A DNA stretch of 48,896 nucleotides from Clostridia bacterium. Its GTDB lineage: Bacteria > Bacillota > Clostridia > UBA1212. The DNA is taken from the NCBI GenBank assembly GCA_017959965.1, contig JAGCZO010000051.1, positions 1-48,896 of the forward strand, in the 5' to 3' direction. This document shows, piece after piece, positions 35,921-44,980 of the stretch. The position numbers and the translations under genes were made by a program. The notes under the pieces are model-generated. The model had not been told where the DNA came from. It saw only the letters and a list, made by a program, of their open reading frames with translations, and ran no database searches. How positions within the stretch are numbered: position 1 is the stretch's first letter; the number at the start of each line of letters is the position of its first letter.

Positions 35921-35948
35921 TTTATATGCCCCTTGTTATTCAAGGCAA
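35921..35948 (-). promoter_or_regulatory. Possible promoter with palindromic operator before nitroreductase
   Basis: The minus strand shows TTGCCT (35948-35943), a 16-bp spacer and TATAAA (35926-35921). A perfect inverted repeat, CCTTG-TTATT-CAAGG (35930-35944), overlaps the -35 and spacer, as a repressor site would. Confidence 0.4.
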
Positions 35949-35977
35949 ATTGCGAAAAGAGCATTAAGATTTCGTTG

Positions 35978-36568
35978 TCAAGCCCAGGGATTCTGGCTGT
36001 CGGGAGTTCTTATATCGCCCAGGCACTGGATGTCGCGCACGAACCACTCGCCTGTGGAAGGCTTCTGGCGAAGAGCGACCGATCTCGGGTTGTCGGCGCC
36101 GGAGCTCTGGAGCCAGAGGGTGGCGTAGGTGGCATTGTCAAAGGAATAAGGATTTGCCATCACGTCGATGGTGTAAGGCTCTGTAGGTGTATAGTCGTTC
36201 GTCTTCGATGAGCCCTTGAAGAAGGATCTGACGACGTACTCTTTTCCCTTCAGGCGGTCGCTGAGGAACTGCTTTGTATAAGGGTTCACAGTCTCGGGTC
36301 CGTTGAGGAAGTCCAGCATTTTGTAGGTCTCCTCCGGATTATCTTTATAGCTGCAGAGAGCCAGCATCACAAGCGCGGTGGTCTTGAACGGAGTGTCGAG
36401 AGATGCCTCGGGAAGCTGTTTCAGCTCCTCAAGGGTCTTCGGAATGCTTTTGAATACGAATGTCTGAACTTCTTTCTTTCCCTTGCCAACGGCGGGTTCA
36501 CTGTTACCGGAGTCGGAGCCGGAAAAAAGTCCCGAGAAAAAATTCTTAATGCTGGTCAAAAAACTCAT
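35978..36568 (-). CDS. DUF6935-like protein
   Basis: A 196-residue protein. A Ser/Gly/Asn-rich N-terminus of about 35 residues is followed by the DUF6935-type domain (LPEASLDTPFKTTALVMLALCSY, then TEPYTIDVMANPYS and LGDIRTPDSQNPWA). The family function is unknown. A good SD (AAGGAG) precedes ATG 36568. It is 72 nt downstream of the solute-binding protein gene, likely in the same transcript. Confidence 0.78.
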   Translation of the reverse strand: MSFLTSIKNFFSGLFSGSDSGNSEPAVGKGKKEVQTFVFKSIPKTLEELKQLPEASLDTPFKTTALVMLALCSYKDNPEETYKMLDFLNGPETVNPYTKQFLSDRLKGKEYVVRSFFKGSSKTNDYTPTEPYTIDVMANPYSFDNATYATLWLQSSGADNPRSVALRQKPSTGEWFVRDIQCLGDIRTPDSQNPWA

Positions 36569-36640
36569 AGTAAGTCTCCTTAAATCACAGCCGGAATTTC
36601 ACCGGCAAAACCGTCCCCTCTTTGCAGAAAGGGCAAACTA

Positions 36641-38044
36641 TCAGTCAGTGTAGAGTGTATCCCACATCTGGTTGGCTTTTTCCTGTGTCACGGCAAGCTG
36701 GTCCTCCCATGCAGACTGGTTGGAGCAGTAGCTGTTGAAAAGCTTGGTTATTCCGTCGTGTACGATATTGGCGACCTCCGGAGGCACGCAGGTTCCCAGC
36801 TGTCCGGGAACGTAGTTCTCGTAGTTGGCGGTGAAAGCGGCGTAGTTCTTTCCGTCGTAGCCGTCACCCTTAAGATGCCAGAAGTCCTGTTCGCCCAGCT
36901 TCTTCAGGATCGGCACGTCTCCGCCGGCCTGAGAGTGAAGCGCGTACTGGCCGTCCTCAGTGAGCAGGAAGAGTGCGAGAGCGGCAGCGGTGTCTCTGTT
37001 CTTAGTGTAGCTGAACACAGAGAAGCCCAGGCAGCCGCAGGGAGAAGCGGCGTTCGGGAAGAGCGGGTAAGGAGCGCAGTCCCATTCGACGCCCTTCGGG
37101 TAGTTCTTGACTCTCTCTGTGAGAACCGTATAGGACTCGTTGAAATTGAAAACGCAGCCGTTATACTGTCTGCAGTTTCCGTACTCCTTCTGGAGCGCGG
37201 CGCTCATCGTGGTGCCCACCGGGTAAGCAAGACGTCTGTCGATAAGCTCAATAGCCTCGCTTATGCCTCTTCTTACGTTTTCATTGTCGAGGTTGACGCG
37301 CTTGTTTTCCTTGTCATACCACTTTCCGCCGTAAGCGTAAAGGAAAGGCGAATAGAGGTTCTGCCAGGTGAAGTTATATGCGCAGCCCACCTGTGTAAGG
37401 GTCTGTCCGTCAACGTCGTAGGTCTTCAGCCTTTCGCAAACATCCTTGAAGTCTTCCCATGTCCAGTCATTCGCGACTCTCTCGCCGGGAGCAAGAATAC
37501 CTGCCTCGATCATGGCGTCAACGTTGTACGTGAAAATAACGTTTCCGCAGGTCATGCCCACCATGTACATCTTTCCCTCAACGTAGCTGAGATCAAGGAT
37601 ACCGGTGTAGATCTCCGTGAGGTCGATCCCGTAAGCCTCGACATAGGAGTCAAGTGGCATCATGGTCTGGTTCGTAACGGCGTACTGATATAGCGTGTCG
37701 TTGGGTCCGAGACCTCCGTCCGAAATGTAGAACAGATCGCCAAGGGTCTTCGACGCGATCAGCGGAGCGTAATCGGAAAGGTTGAACTCAGTCTCGATAG
37801 TCACATCGGGATATTTGTTGCGGAAAGCGTTGAGCCAGCTTCTGATTCCTCTCTGAGACTCTTCGTTCTGATAAAGGTGGTTGATACAGGACACCTTCAC
37901 CTTACCGCGGATCTCCGGTACGTAGTCATCGGGAAGCTCACCGGTCTCTCTCGGACGGTTGTCGCATGCGGCAAGCGGAACGATCAGAGCCACCGCCAAC
38001 AGCACAAAAATAATCTTAACAATCATTTTACGAAACGGTTTCAT
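36641..38044 (-). CDS. Extracellular solute-binding lipoprotein (ABC transporter, family 1)
   Basis: A 467-residue lipoprotein. The signal peptide has its lipobox cysteine at C27 (PLAAC). The rest is a type 1 periplasmic-binding fold, with VKVSCINHLYQNEES at the start, VANDWTWEDFKDVCERL in the middle and a tryptophan-rich C-terminus. By family it binds sugars or oligosaccharides for an ABC importer; no permease or ATPase gene is next to it. ATG 38044 has GAGGAG upstream and begins MKPFRKM; a longer open frame up to 38386 has no coding features and covers the promoter. Confidence 0.87.
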   Translation of the reverse strand: MKPFRKMIVKIIFVLLAVALIVPLAACDNRPRETGELPDDYVPEIRGKVKVSCINHLYQNEESQRGIRSWLNAFRNKYPDVTIETEFNLSDYAPLIASKTLGDLFYISDGGLGPNDTLYQYAVTNQTMMPLDSYVEAYGIDLTEIYTGILDLSYVEGKMYMVGMTCGNVIFTYNVDAMIEAGILAPGERVANDWTWEDFKDVCERLKTYDVDGQTLTQVGCAYNFTWQNLYSPFLYAYGGKWYDKENKRVNLDNENVRRGISEAIELIDRRLAYPVGTTMSAALQKEYGNCRQYNGCVFNFNESYTVLTERVKNYPKGVEWDCAPYPLFPNAASPCGCLGFSVFSYTKNRDTAAALALFLLTEDGQYALHSQAGGDVPILKKLGEQDFWHLKGDGYDGKNYAAFTANYENYVPGQLGTCVPPEVANIVHDGITKLFNSYCSNQSAWEDQLAVTQEKANQMWDTLYTD

Positions 38045-38079
38045 TTTCGTACTCCTCACATCAGGATATTTGTATTGAC

Positions 38080-38108
38080 ATCTTACCACATTCACGTATC
38101 CAATGCAA
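38080..38108 (-). promoter_or_regulatory. Promoter of the solute-binding lipoprotein gene
   Basis: The minus strand has TTGCAT (38108-38103), a 17-bp spacer and TAAGAT (38085-38080) preceded by TGTGG, the TRTG extended -10. Confidence 0.75.
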
Positions 38109-38162
38109 CATTTAAAATAAAAGAAAGCCTCCGAATAAGCCGTTGCCTGTGGCCCGATCCGC

Positions 38163-38190
38163 TTGACAAAAACCGCCAAAGTGTTACAAT
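38163..38190 (+). promoter_or_regulatory. Promoter of the VUT transporter-amidase operon
   Basis: A consensus TTGACA (38163-38168), a 16-bp spacer and TACAAT (38185-38190) with the TGn extension (TGT at 38182-38184). A perfect 6-bp hairpin (38194-38209, TCGGGA/TCCCGA) lies at the transcription start. Confidence 0.82.
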
Positions 38191-38273
38191 ACATCGGGAT
38201 TTTTCCCGAAAAAAGCGGAGTTCGGCCTCTAAATCCTTCGCGATACAAATTAAAACCAAGGAGAACAAAACGA

Positions 38274-39023
38274 ATGAGAGCGGAAGAAAGCCCCGGTCTT
38301 ACGGCGGCAAAGTCAATTCCTGCGATGACAGTATGTCTTCTGAAGTCGCTTCCCATAGCAGTTACAGTCATTTTTATCATCGACAATCTACTGATGAACC
38401 TTCTCGCGGGCTACAGCATTATCAGTCTGCCCTGGCTTGCCCTGAACTGGGCAATTACCGTGTCATGGATATCTTTTCTGATCCTTGACATTGTGACCAA
38501 ACGCTTCGGCCCCGGCGCCGCAAACGTACTCTCGATAATTGCCGCCGCCTGCAATCTGACCGCGGCGCTGCTGTGCTTTGCCCTCAGCAAAATATTCAGC
38601 AATCCCGCCCTCGACCTGCTGCTCGGCGGGCAGTGGTCCGTGTTTACCGCCAGCACCGTTGCGTTCATACTTTCCGCCATTCTGAACAACTGTCTCAACG
38701 CACTTATAGGCCGCCTTTTCCGTAAGGACCCGGACGGAAAGGCAGCGTATGCCGCAAGGTCGTTTGTTTCCACGTTTTTGTCCCAGTTTACCGACAATTT
38801 CACATTCCTGTTTCTCGCCTTTTTCCTGTTTCCAATGATCCCGTCGGCTCTTCAGGTGACGTGGACGATCCCTCAGATCCTGGGCTGCTCCGCAGTGTGC
38901 GCGGTGCTTGAACTCGTTTCGGAGATCGTTTTTTCTCCCATTGGCTATTACACAGTGAAAAAATGGAAGGAAAAAAACATCGGCAGCGCCTATATCGAGA
39001 AATACGGGGACAAGGAGGAATGA
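38274..39023 (+). CDS. VUT-family (YhhQ-like) queuosine precursor transporter
   Basis: A 249-residue integral membrane protein with about six hydrophobic helices. LILDIVTKRFGPGAAN, the inner KDPDGKAAYAARSFVSTFLSQFTDN segment and the closing SEIVFSPIGYYTVKKWK match the VUT (vitamin uptake-like, YhhQ/QueT-like) family, thought to import queuosine precursors. Start ATG 38274 follows AAGGAG by about 10 nt; codons upstream cross the promoter. It is followed by the amidase gene with one nucleotide between stop and start. No preQ1 riboswitch pattern was found in the leader. Confidence 0.82.
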   Translation: MRAEESPGLTAAKSIPAMTVCLLKSLPIAVTVIFIIDNLLMNLLAGYSIISLPWLALNWAITVSWISFLILDIVTKRFGPGAANVLSIIAAACNLTAALLCFALSKIFSNPALDLLLGGQWSVFTASTVAFILSAILNNCLNALIGRLFRKDPDGKAAYAARSFVSTFLSQFTDNFTFLFLAFFLFPMIPSALQVTWTIPQILGCSAVCAVLELVSEIVFSPIGYYTVKKWKEKNIGSAYIEKYGDKEE

Positions 39024-39024
39024 C

Positions 39025-40506
39025 ATGGACTTGAACAGACCGGAAGAGATGTCGGCCCTTGAGCTGGCAGAATCGATAAAAAACAGACATATATCCCCTG
39101 AAGAGGTCATCGATCATTTCGCGGACAGGATCGCAAGGCGCAGCCCTTCGATAAACGCCTTTGTTTACGAAAAGATCGAATACGCAAGGAAGGAGGCCTC
39201 GAAGCTTTCCGAAAGACTCTCCCGGGGCTTTGACGCAGGCGATTTTGCCGGTGTACCCTTTGCATTGAAGGACTTTCTGCCTTCCAAAAAAGGGTGGCAA
39301 AGTTCTCACGGCGGAGTGCCCTCCTATGTGAGGACAGATGACGAAGACTCGGAATTCTGCGCCGCGATGGAAAGAGCGGGAGGCATTGCGATAGGAAAAA
39401 CCAACGCCCCTGCTTTCGGATTTTCGGGCACCTGCGACAACGTGCTCTACGGTCCCACTTCGACCCCCTTTAATATCGAATACAACTCAGGCGGCTCCTC
39501 AGGCGGAAGCGCGGCGGCTGTCGCAGACGGGCTCGTTCCCATTGCCGAAGGCTCTGACGGAGGAGGCTCCCTCAGGATCCCCGCGGCGTGGTGCTCCTGC
39601 TACGGCTTCAAGCCCTCTGTTGGCACCGTGCCCCAGATCATTAGACCCGACGGTTGGTCCGCATCCCACCCCTATTGCTTTAACGGAGGCATCACGAAGA
39701 CCGTTGAAGACGCGGCGGCACTTCTGAACTATATGGCCCGCTACGACTCCCGGGATCCCCGCAGTTACCCGCGGGCAAAGAAGAATTACAGAAAGCTGAT
39801 GGAAGTGCCCATCGAAGGAATGAAGATAGGTTTTACCCCGGACTTCGGCATATTTCCCGTTGAAGCGGAGATCGCCTCAGTCACGGAAAACGCGGTCCTC
39901 GCATTGGCGGAAGCAGGCGCGAAAGTTTCCTATATAAAGCCGGAAATTCCATACACCGTCAATGAGCTTGCGGACCTCTGGTGCCTTTCCATCAGCATTG
40001 ACACCGCCATCGAGCTTGCCCGCCTTAAGGAAAACGGCAGCGACCTCTTGGGAGCTCACAAAGACGAGCTTCCCGAAGCGTTTGTATACTGGAACGAAGC
40101 CGCCGCAAAAACGGGGATATTCGACTACTGCCGCTTCAACGAGATCAGGACCGCCCTGCTCGACGCCCAGGGGGCCCTGTTCGACGATTTTGACATAATA
40201 ATTTCGCCGACCACTGTCTGTGCTCCGGTCAGGAACGAGAAAATCAAAGGCGCCACCCAGGGACCCGAATCCGTGAACGGCGTGAAGCTTGAAAGACGGA
40301 TAGGCTACTGCGAGACCTTCATTGAAAACTTTACCGGCAATCCCGCCGCTTCCGTCCCCGCGGGGCTGACAAAGCAGGGACTTCCCGTGGGCATGCAGAT
40401 CATTGCCAAGAAATTCCGGGACGAGGACGTGCTCTCGGTCTCAAGAGCTTTTGAAAAGCTGAGGCCCTGGAGAGAGTATTACAAAATTCCACTGGGAAGG
40501 ATGTAA
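39025..40506 (+). CDS. Amidase signature enzyme
   Basis: A 493-residue enzyme of the amidase signature family. The Ser-cisSer-Lys triad is visible: K82 (FALKDF), cis-Ser at 158-159 (GGSSGGS) and nucleophile S182 (SDGGGSLRIPAA). It is closest to the GatA-like amidases but no gatB or gatC is near and the N-terminus is ordinary, so a stand-alone amidase acting on a small amide is more likely. SD AAGGAGG lies within the end of the VUT gene, 7 nt before ATG 39025. The last bases are duplicated beyond the stop (see 40494-40536). Confidence 0.88.
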   Translation: MDLNRPEEMSALELAESIKNRHISPEEVIDHFADRIARRSPSINAFVYEKIEYARKEASKLSERLSRGFDAGDFAGVPFALKDFLPSKKGWQSSHGGVPSYVRTDDEDSEFCAAMERAGGIAIGKTNAPAFGFSGTCDNVLYGPTSTPFNIEYNSGGSSGGSAAAVADGLVPIAEGSDGGGSLRIPAAWCSCYGFKPSVGTVPQIIRPDGWSASHPYCFNGGITKTVEDAAALLNYMARYDSRDPRSYPRAKKNYRKLMEVPIEGMKIGFTPDFGIFPVEAEIASVTENAVLALAEAGAKVSYIKPEIPYTVNELADLWCLSISIDTAIELARLKENGSDLLGAHKDELPEAFVYWNEAAAKTGIFDYCRFNEIRTALLDAQGALFDDFDIIISPTTVCAPVRNEKIKGATQGPESVNGVKLERRIGYCETFIENFTGNPAASVPAGLTKQGLPVGMQIIAKKFRDEDVLSVSRAFEKLRPWREYYKIPLGRM

Positions 40507-40536
40507 CTGCGAAACACCTCCGGGAAGGATGTAACT
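40494..40536 (+). repeat. Duplicated 15-nt segment at the amidase stop
   Basis: GGGAAGGATGTAACT occurs at 40494-40508, carrying the amidase stop codon, and again at 40522-40536. Each copy is followed by a near-match (GCGAAAC and ACGAATTGCGAAAC). It looks like a short tandem duplication or a slip at the palindrome that follows. Confidence 0.8.
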
Positions 40537-40538
40537 AC

Positions 40539-40581
40539 GAATTGCGAAACAGGCCCGCGGCGCGGGCCTGTTTCGCAATTC
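40539..40581. terminator. 20-bp perfect palindrome between convergent genes
   Basis: GAATTGCGAAACAGGCCCGC (40539-40558) pairs perfectly with 40562-40581 around a 3-nt loop. It lies 33 nt after the amidase stop and 23 nt before the DUF6273 gene stop, so it can serve both strands. There is no strong T-tract; inside it, the G+C core plus TTTC/GAAA arms resemble a terminator. The exact symmetry exceeds what termination needs and could instead be a mobile or structural repeat. Confidence 0.7.
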
Positions 40582-40603
40582 ATTGGCAATATAATTTCAT
40601 GTT

Positions 40604-42724
40604 TCAAGGAGTAACGGTGATCCACATTGCGGGCCTTGCCACGTCAAACCGGTACCCTACCTTGCGGCCGTAAAGATCGAAGGAGCCGTCGTGGCAGACC
40701 TCGGCGGCCAGCTTTTTGTTGTCGCCGGGAGACCTCAGCCACCACCAGCAGTGGCCCTCGTTGACGGTGGTCACGCCGCTGATGTAGCCGCCCTTATCCT
40801 TAACGTACATGGTGGGCTCGCATTTCATTTCTTCTTTTCCCCCAAGGTAACGTTCCGCCTCGTCAAGGCTGAGCAGGAACACGTAGTCCTCCGTTTTTTC
40901 GTTCAGATACGTGTTATACTTGGACTCGGGGTCGTTGGTATTCACAGTCAGGCTGATGGACGAGCGCTCCTCGTCTGTGAAGGCGGAGTTGTAAAAATCG
41001 TTGTTCATCCATCTCCTTAAGGTGCAGTCCTTCCAGGTTATCCGGACGTTTTCGCTGTTGTAGGCGGTGACCTCCAGAGCGTACTTGCTTATCACCAGAA
41101 AAGACATACCTCTTCTGTCCAGAACTATCCACTCGATATCCTCGGGGCCGTTGGACTCGTCGGCGTCCTGTTCGTACTTGCCCATGGTGACGGTCCCGCC
41201 GACTTTGATGTCCTTGACGCGGTTGTAGGTCTCCTCGCCCACCATCGCAATGCAGCATTTTTCTATGAGCTCCGAAGCTCCCTCGTGGTAATATATCGTA
41301 TCAAGTATCGCGATGGATTCCTCGAAATTTCCGGAGTTGTAAAGTTCCTGGGCTTTTTGAAATCTTTCGTCGTCGTAAGCCGCCTTGCTTTTCTTAAGAA
41401 GCTCCTCGCTGTCCCCGTATTCCTCCAGCTCAGCGAAAGCCTCCGCCGCTTCCTCGTACTTTCCGGCCCCGTAAAGGCTGACGGCGGCGTTATATTTAAA
41501 CAAGGGAACGATAACGGTCACTGCCAGAACAAATATCGCGGCGCAGAGGATCATCGCCAATGCGGCAATGCAAAGAGCTATCCCGGTCTTTTTCTTCTTT
41601 TCACGCTTGGCAAGGCGTTTTGCTTCCTCCTCCGCCTCTATCTCACGTATCTTCTCCTGACACGCCAGGATCTTTTCGCCTGAGTCCTTCCAGCCCTCCA
41701 GAGAGGCGAACTTCGACGCCGCGTCTTCGTAACGGTTCTTTTCGCTTCCGGTCATCAGCGCCGACGCTTCCGCGTAGACTGCGTCTTTGCGGCAGTTTTC
41801 AGCTTCGAGGAGGCATCTCTCGGCAAGTGCGTCCGCGTTCTGATATCCCGGGATCTTACGGAACAGTTCGGATGCCTTTATGAAATCCGATTCGCTTTTC
41901 GCGGAATTGAAGCACTCGGCAGCCTTCCTGAACAGGTCGGCCTTGTATCTTTTCTCATATGAAGTCCTTGCCGCCTCCGCATAGTTCCGGAGAGCTTCGG
42001 TCAGGTCCTCACCGCCGGTTTTGACGGCCATTTGGTAGTTCTTATTGGCGTCGAAGGGCCTTAGCGAATTCCTGAGATCTTCGATTTTCGTAAGATGAAG
42101 GTCTGCGAGAAGCTTTGCCGCGTAAGCCCGAGCGTTTCCCGGATCCGCCGCCAATGCTCTGTCGGACAGTATCACGGCGCCGTTAAAGTCCTTCGACTCA
42201 AGGCGTTCAAAGGCCTCCCTCACGCAGTCGGACGGATCGTCAGTCGCTCCGCTGACGGCCGCCTCAGGCGTTTCGGTATCCTCCGCGAGACTGCAGCGGA
42301 CCGCTTCGATAGCTTTGGCTTCCTCCGAATAGACCCACTTTTGTATGTCGTCGGCAAGCCTCTCCGCGGATCTGTAATACGTGTCCTCCGGAAAAGGCGC
42401 CGCGAGCTTTTTCCCTACGGAGGGGACCATTCTGCCTGAGCCCGGAGCCTTCGAATATCTTACGCAATACCTGCACAGCGCAAGAAGCCAGTACACCTCA
42501 GGATCGGAGTCATCCTTTGAAAGAACGCTCTCCAGGACCGCCGCAGCCTCTTCAAAACGGCCGCCGCATCTGAGATCATTGGCGTAATTCAGGTCTGTTT
42601 CCTTTGCTTCATCATCTGCGCGGGGCAGAGTCTGCATGGTTCCGCAGCAGACACAGGAGCCGGTGGAGGCGCCGGATCTGAACGAAATATTCGCTCCGCA
42701 CATTTTGCACTTTATAATAGGCAT
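40604..42724 (-). CDS. Zinc-ribbon, TPR and DUF6273 membrane protein
   Basis: A 706-residue protein. The zinc ribbon is at residues 6-27 (C6, C9, C24, C27). TPR-like helical repeats follow (about 40-360), then one transmembrane helix (about 375-405), a short TPR-like part (LYGAGKYEEAAEAFAELEEY), and a C-terminal DUF6273 domain (about 500-706) with IEWIVLDRRG, LRRWMNNDFY and the hallmark WWWLRSPG. DUF6273 is a common sugar-binding-like surface domain of unknown role in gut Clostridia. Here the ribbon and repeats should lie inside and DUF6273 outside. SD GGAG lies before ATG 42724. Confidence 0.83.
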   Translation of the reverse strand: MPIIKCKMCGANISFRSGASTGSCVCCGTMQTLPRADDEAKETDLNYANDLRCGGRFEEAAAVLESVLSKDDSDPEVYWLLALCRYCVRYSKAPGSGRMVPSVGKKLAAPFPEDTYYRSAERLADDIQKWVYSEEAKAIEAVRCSLAEDTETPEAAVSGATDDPSDCVREAFERLESKDFNGAVILSDRALAADPGNARAYAAKLLADLHLTKIEDLRNSLRPFDANKNYQMAVKTGGEDLTEALRNYAEAARTSYEKRYKADLFRKAAECFNSAKSESDFIKASELFRKIPGYQNADALAERCLLEAENCRKDAVYAEASALMTGSEKNRYEDAASKFASLEGWKDSGEKILACQEKIREIEAEEEAKRLAKREKKKKTGIALCIAALAMILCAAIFVLAVTVIVPLFKYNAAVSLYGAGKYEEAAEAFAELEEYGDSEELLKKSKAAYDDERFQKAQELYNSGNFEESIAILDTIYYHEGASELIEKCCIAMVGEETYNRVKDIKVGGTVTMGKYEQDADESNGPEDIEWIVLDRRGMSFLVISKYALEVTAYNSENVRITWKDCTLRRWMNNDFYNSAFTDEERSSISLTVNTNDPESKYNTYLNEKTEDYVFLLSLDEAERYLGGKEEMKCEPTMYVKDKGGYISGVTTVNEGHCWWWLRSPGDNKKLAAEVCHDGSFDLYGRKVGYRFDVARPAMWITVTP

Positions 42725-42776
42725 CGTTTTCTCCTATTTTCCCGTGTTTTACAAACAAGCTTCAACAACTTTGTGA

Positions 42777-42805
42777 ATGATACAACATCAGCCGCTTTTT
42801 TGCAA
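42777..42805 (-). promoter_or_regulatory. Promoter of the zinc-ribbon/DUF6273 gene
   Basis: The minus strand has TTGCAA (42805-42800), a 17-bp spacer and TATCAT (42782-42777). The leader to ATG 42724 is about 45 nt. Confidence 0.75.
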
Positions 42806-42841
42806 TCGCGGCTGTCAGAAGGTACAGGAATATTTAAGGTT

Positions 42842-44791
42842 TTATGGCTGCAGGATCCGTTGATTTTTCTCTTTGATGAGATCAATAAACTCATCCGCGG
42901 GGAGAGGCTTTGAGAAGTAAAAGCCCTGGATGTAGTCGCAGCCCATATTTTCAAGCATCTCCACCACCTCAGGAGTTTCCGCGCCTTCGACCACCAGCAG
43001 CTTGCCGGTCTTCTGCATCATGCGCATTGTATACTCAAGGATGGTGCGGCCGTTTTCGGTGTATATCTCGTCCAGGACGCTCTTGTCGATTTTGACGAGC
43101 TTCAGCGGGAGCTGATTTACTCTCTGAATATTGGAATAACCTGTCCCGTAATCGTCCAGGGCAAAGCTGTAGCCCATTTTTATCAGCTCGCCTATGTTCT
43201 CCAGCATGATCTTGCTGATGTCTTCGTAGGTGGTCTCCGTGATCTCCAGGTTGATCCTGGCGGGGTCCACGTCGTATTTTTCCTGAAGCGCCCGGAGCTT
43301 CTCCGGCAAAGCGCTCTCCATGCACTGGGCAACGGAAATATTCATCTCGATAAATCTCAGCCCGAGAATGTCAAGATCGTGCTCCGAAACAAACCGGAAC
43401 ACCTGCTCCATGATCGCGTCACCCAAAGGTATGATAAGTCCCTGGGCCTCTGCCTCCGGAATAAACATTCCGGGAGGAAGGAGTCCGTACTCGGGATCAT
43501 TGATGCGTGCCAGCGCCTCAGCTGAGCAAAAGCGCCCGGATTTGACGTCATAAATGGGCTGATAGTGCATTTCGATGCGGTTTTCCCTGATGGCATTGCC
43601 AAGAATATCCTCGATATGCACCTCCACGGCAAAGGTCTTGGCGTTGACGATATCTTTGGCCTGGGCAACGGTCTGTTCCCGGCTGTCGATATTGGAAAAC
43701 TTGTGTCCGAGGCTTATGATATCCTCCGCCTTGTTAAGATCCTCCGGGCAGCGGATCATGCAGACCCGGGTCTCAGAACGGACACCCAGGTTCGTGTCTT
43801 TCCGGACGTCCTCGCCTACCTTTAACATCAGATGCTTCACCGCGTCTTCCGTAAGAGACTCATCCGCTTCAGTAATGATGTAGAATGTGCCGGGACGTTC
43901 GAAATAGATTTCCGCCCGGTTTGTATGCTTCAACTTAATTGAACGTATCACGTCCGCGATCCTTGACAGATATTCGTTATACTTCTGGTCGCCCAGATAG
44001 TTCCGCATCTCCCTGCCGTTCTGCAGCAGGACCACGATGATCTGAACGTGCTCGTGGGAACGCAGAATGTTTTTCAGATCCCATTGGTAGGAAGCCCAGC
44101 TCAGCATCCCCACCTCGCTGTCCATTCTTTCCTCCGGACGCATGACTGCCAGCATGACCAGCATTTCTCCCATCGCGGTAAAGAACATTTCAAGCAGCGA
44201 ATCGGGGCTGAAAAACTGAATAAAGACAGCAGTATAGGCCAGCAGGTATATACTGAGCAGTGAGAGCCATTTTTTGAGGGGAAGATAGCGGCGGCAGAAA
44301 ATACTGTAGGCAAAACCTACGATGCCGTAGATCAGTGCGACGATATAAAGCACCAGCATCAGCGGTCCGCGCTCGTATCCGGTCTCCACCGAGACATAGA
44401 AAACGTTGTGGGTAAAGGGATTCTGCATAAGCAGGATCAGGATCACCGCGTACGGCAGACTGAATATGATCTTGACCAGCTTGTTTCGGATCAGGAACGA
44501 CGTCCGCGTAAGGTGCAGCAGGAACAGCAGAAGAACAACGCTGGTGGCGTTCCGCATTATCAGGTAAACGTAGGTGGAAACGTTGCAGAAAACGCGGCTT
44601 GCCTGAGACATAGGCAAGCTTCCCTGAGGTATCTCGATACAGAGATCTGCCACCGCGGTGATCAGTGAAATGAACACCACCGCAATAAACAGGTGATTTG
44701 TGTTCCCTTTGATCATTCTGCGGGAGTAGCAGACGAAAAGGATGATCAAAAACAGGGGTATGGCGCAAATGTCAAAATATATATTTCCCAT
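42842..44791 (-). CDS. Membrane EAL protein (c-di-GMP phosphodiesterase-like) with degenerate GGDEF
   Basis: A 649-residue protein. About seven N-terminal membrane helices (1-215) are followed by a GGDEF-like region (about 225-375) without the catalytic GGDEF signature (the position reads YFERPGTFYI), so it is probably a regulatory remnant. The EAL domain (about 395-645) has the EAL signature at 425-427, MNISVAQC, the LEITET, LDDYGTGYS and KIDKS blocks and VVEGAE, so it is likely an active cyclic-di-GMP phosphodiesterase. It could balance the diguanylate cyclase at 3289. The start ATG 44791 has no clear SD. TAA at 42842-42844 ends it. Confidence 0.88.
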   Translation of the reverse strand: MGNIYFDICAIPLFLIILFVCYSRRMIKGNTNHLFIAVVFISLITAVADLCIEIPQGSLPMSQASRVFCNVSTYVYLIMRNATSVVLLLFLLHLTRTSFLIRNKLVKIIFSLPYAVILILLMQNPFTHNVFYVSVETGYERGPLMLVLYIVALIYGIVGFAYSIFCRRYLPLKKWLSLLSIYLLAYTAVFIQFFSPDSLLEMFFTAMGEMLVMLAVMRPEERMDSEVGMLSWASYQWDLKNILRSHEHVQIIVVLLQNGREMRNYLGDQKYNEYLSRIADVIRSIKLKHTNRAEIYFERPGTFYIITEADESLTEDAVKHLMLKVGEDVRKDTNLGVRSETRVCMIRCPEDLNKAEDIISLGHKFSNIDSREQTVAQAKDIVNAKTFAVEVHIEDILGNAIRENRIEMHYQPIYDVKSGRFCSAEALARINDPEYGLLPPGMFIPEAEAQGLIIPLGDAIMEQVFRFVSEHDLDILGLRFIEMNISVAQCMESALPEKLRALQEKYDVDPARINLEITETTYEDISKIMLENIGELIKMGYSFALDDYGTGYSNIQRVNQLPLKLVKIDKSVLDEIYTENGRTILEYTMRMMQKTGKLLVVEGAETPEVVEMLENMGCDYIQGFYFSKPLPADEFIDLIKEKNQRILQP

Positions 44792-44980
44792 GTCTGTATC
44801 GACTGCGGCTGCGCATCGGCGTGAGGATCGCCCCGTTATTTTCTCTTCTTAAGAGACGCCAACGCCTTTTTCACTGCCTTTATTCTGCATTTTCTTTGCG
44901 TTCACGGCCGATCATTAAGTATTGGTTCCGGAACAATGTCAAAAGGCCGAAGCGCAGCCGCCGTGGAGCATTTCCCTCCG

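Noticed and set aside
38191-38273. preQ1 riboswitch before the VUT transporter gene
   Set aside because: The only hairpin has a 4-nt loop and lies at the transcription start; the required loop bases and A-rich tail of preQ1-I are not formed.
38045-38386. N-terminal extension of the solute-binding protein to 38386
   Set aside because: It crosses the promoter and the divergent gene's leader; the lipoprotein signal and SD place the start at 38044.
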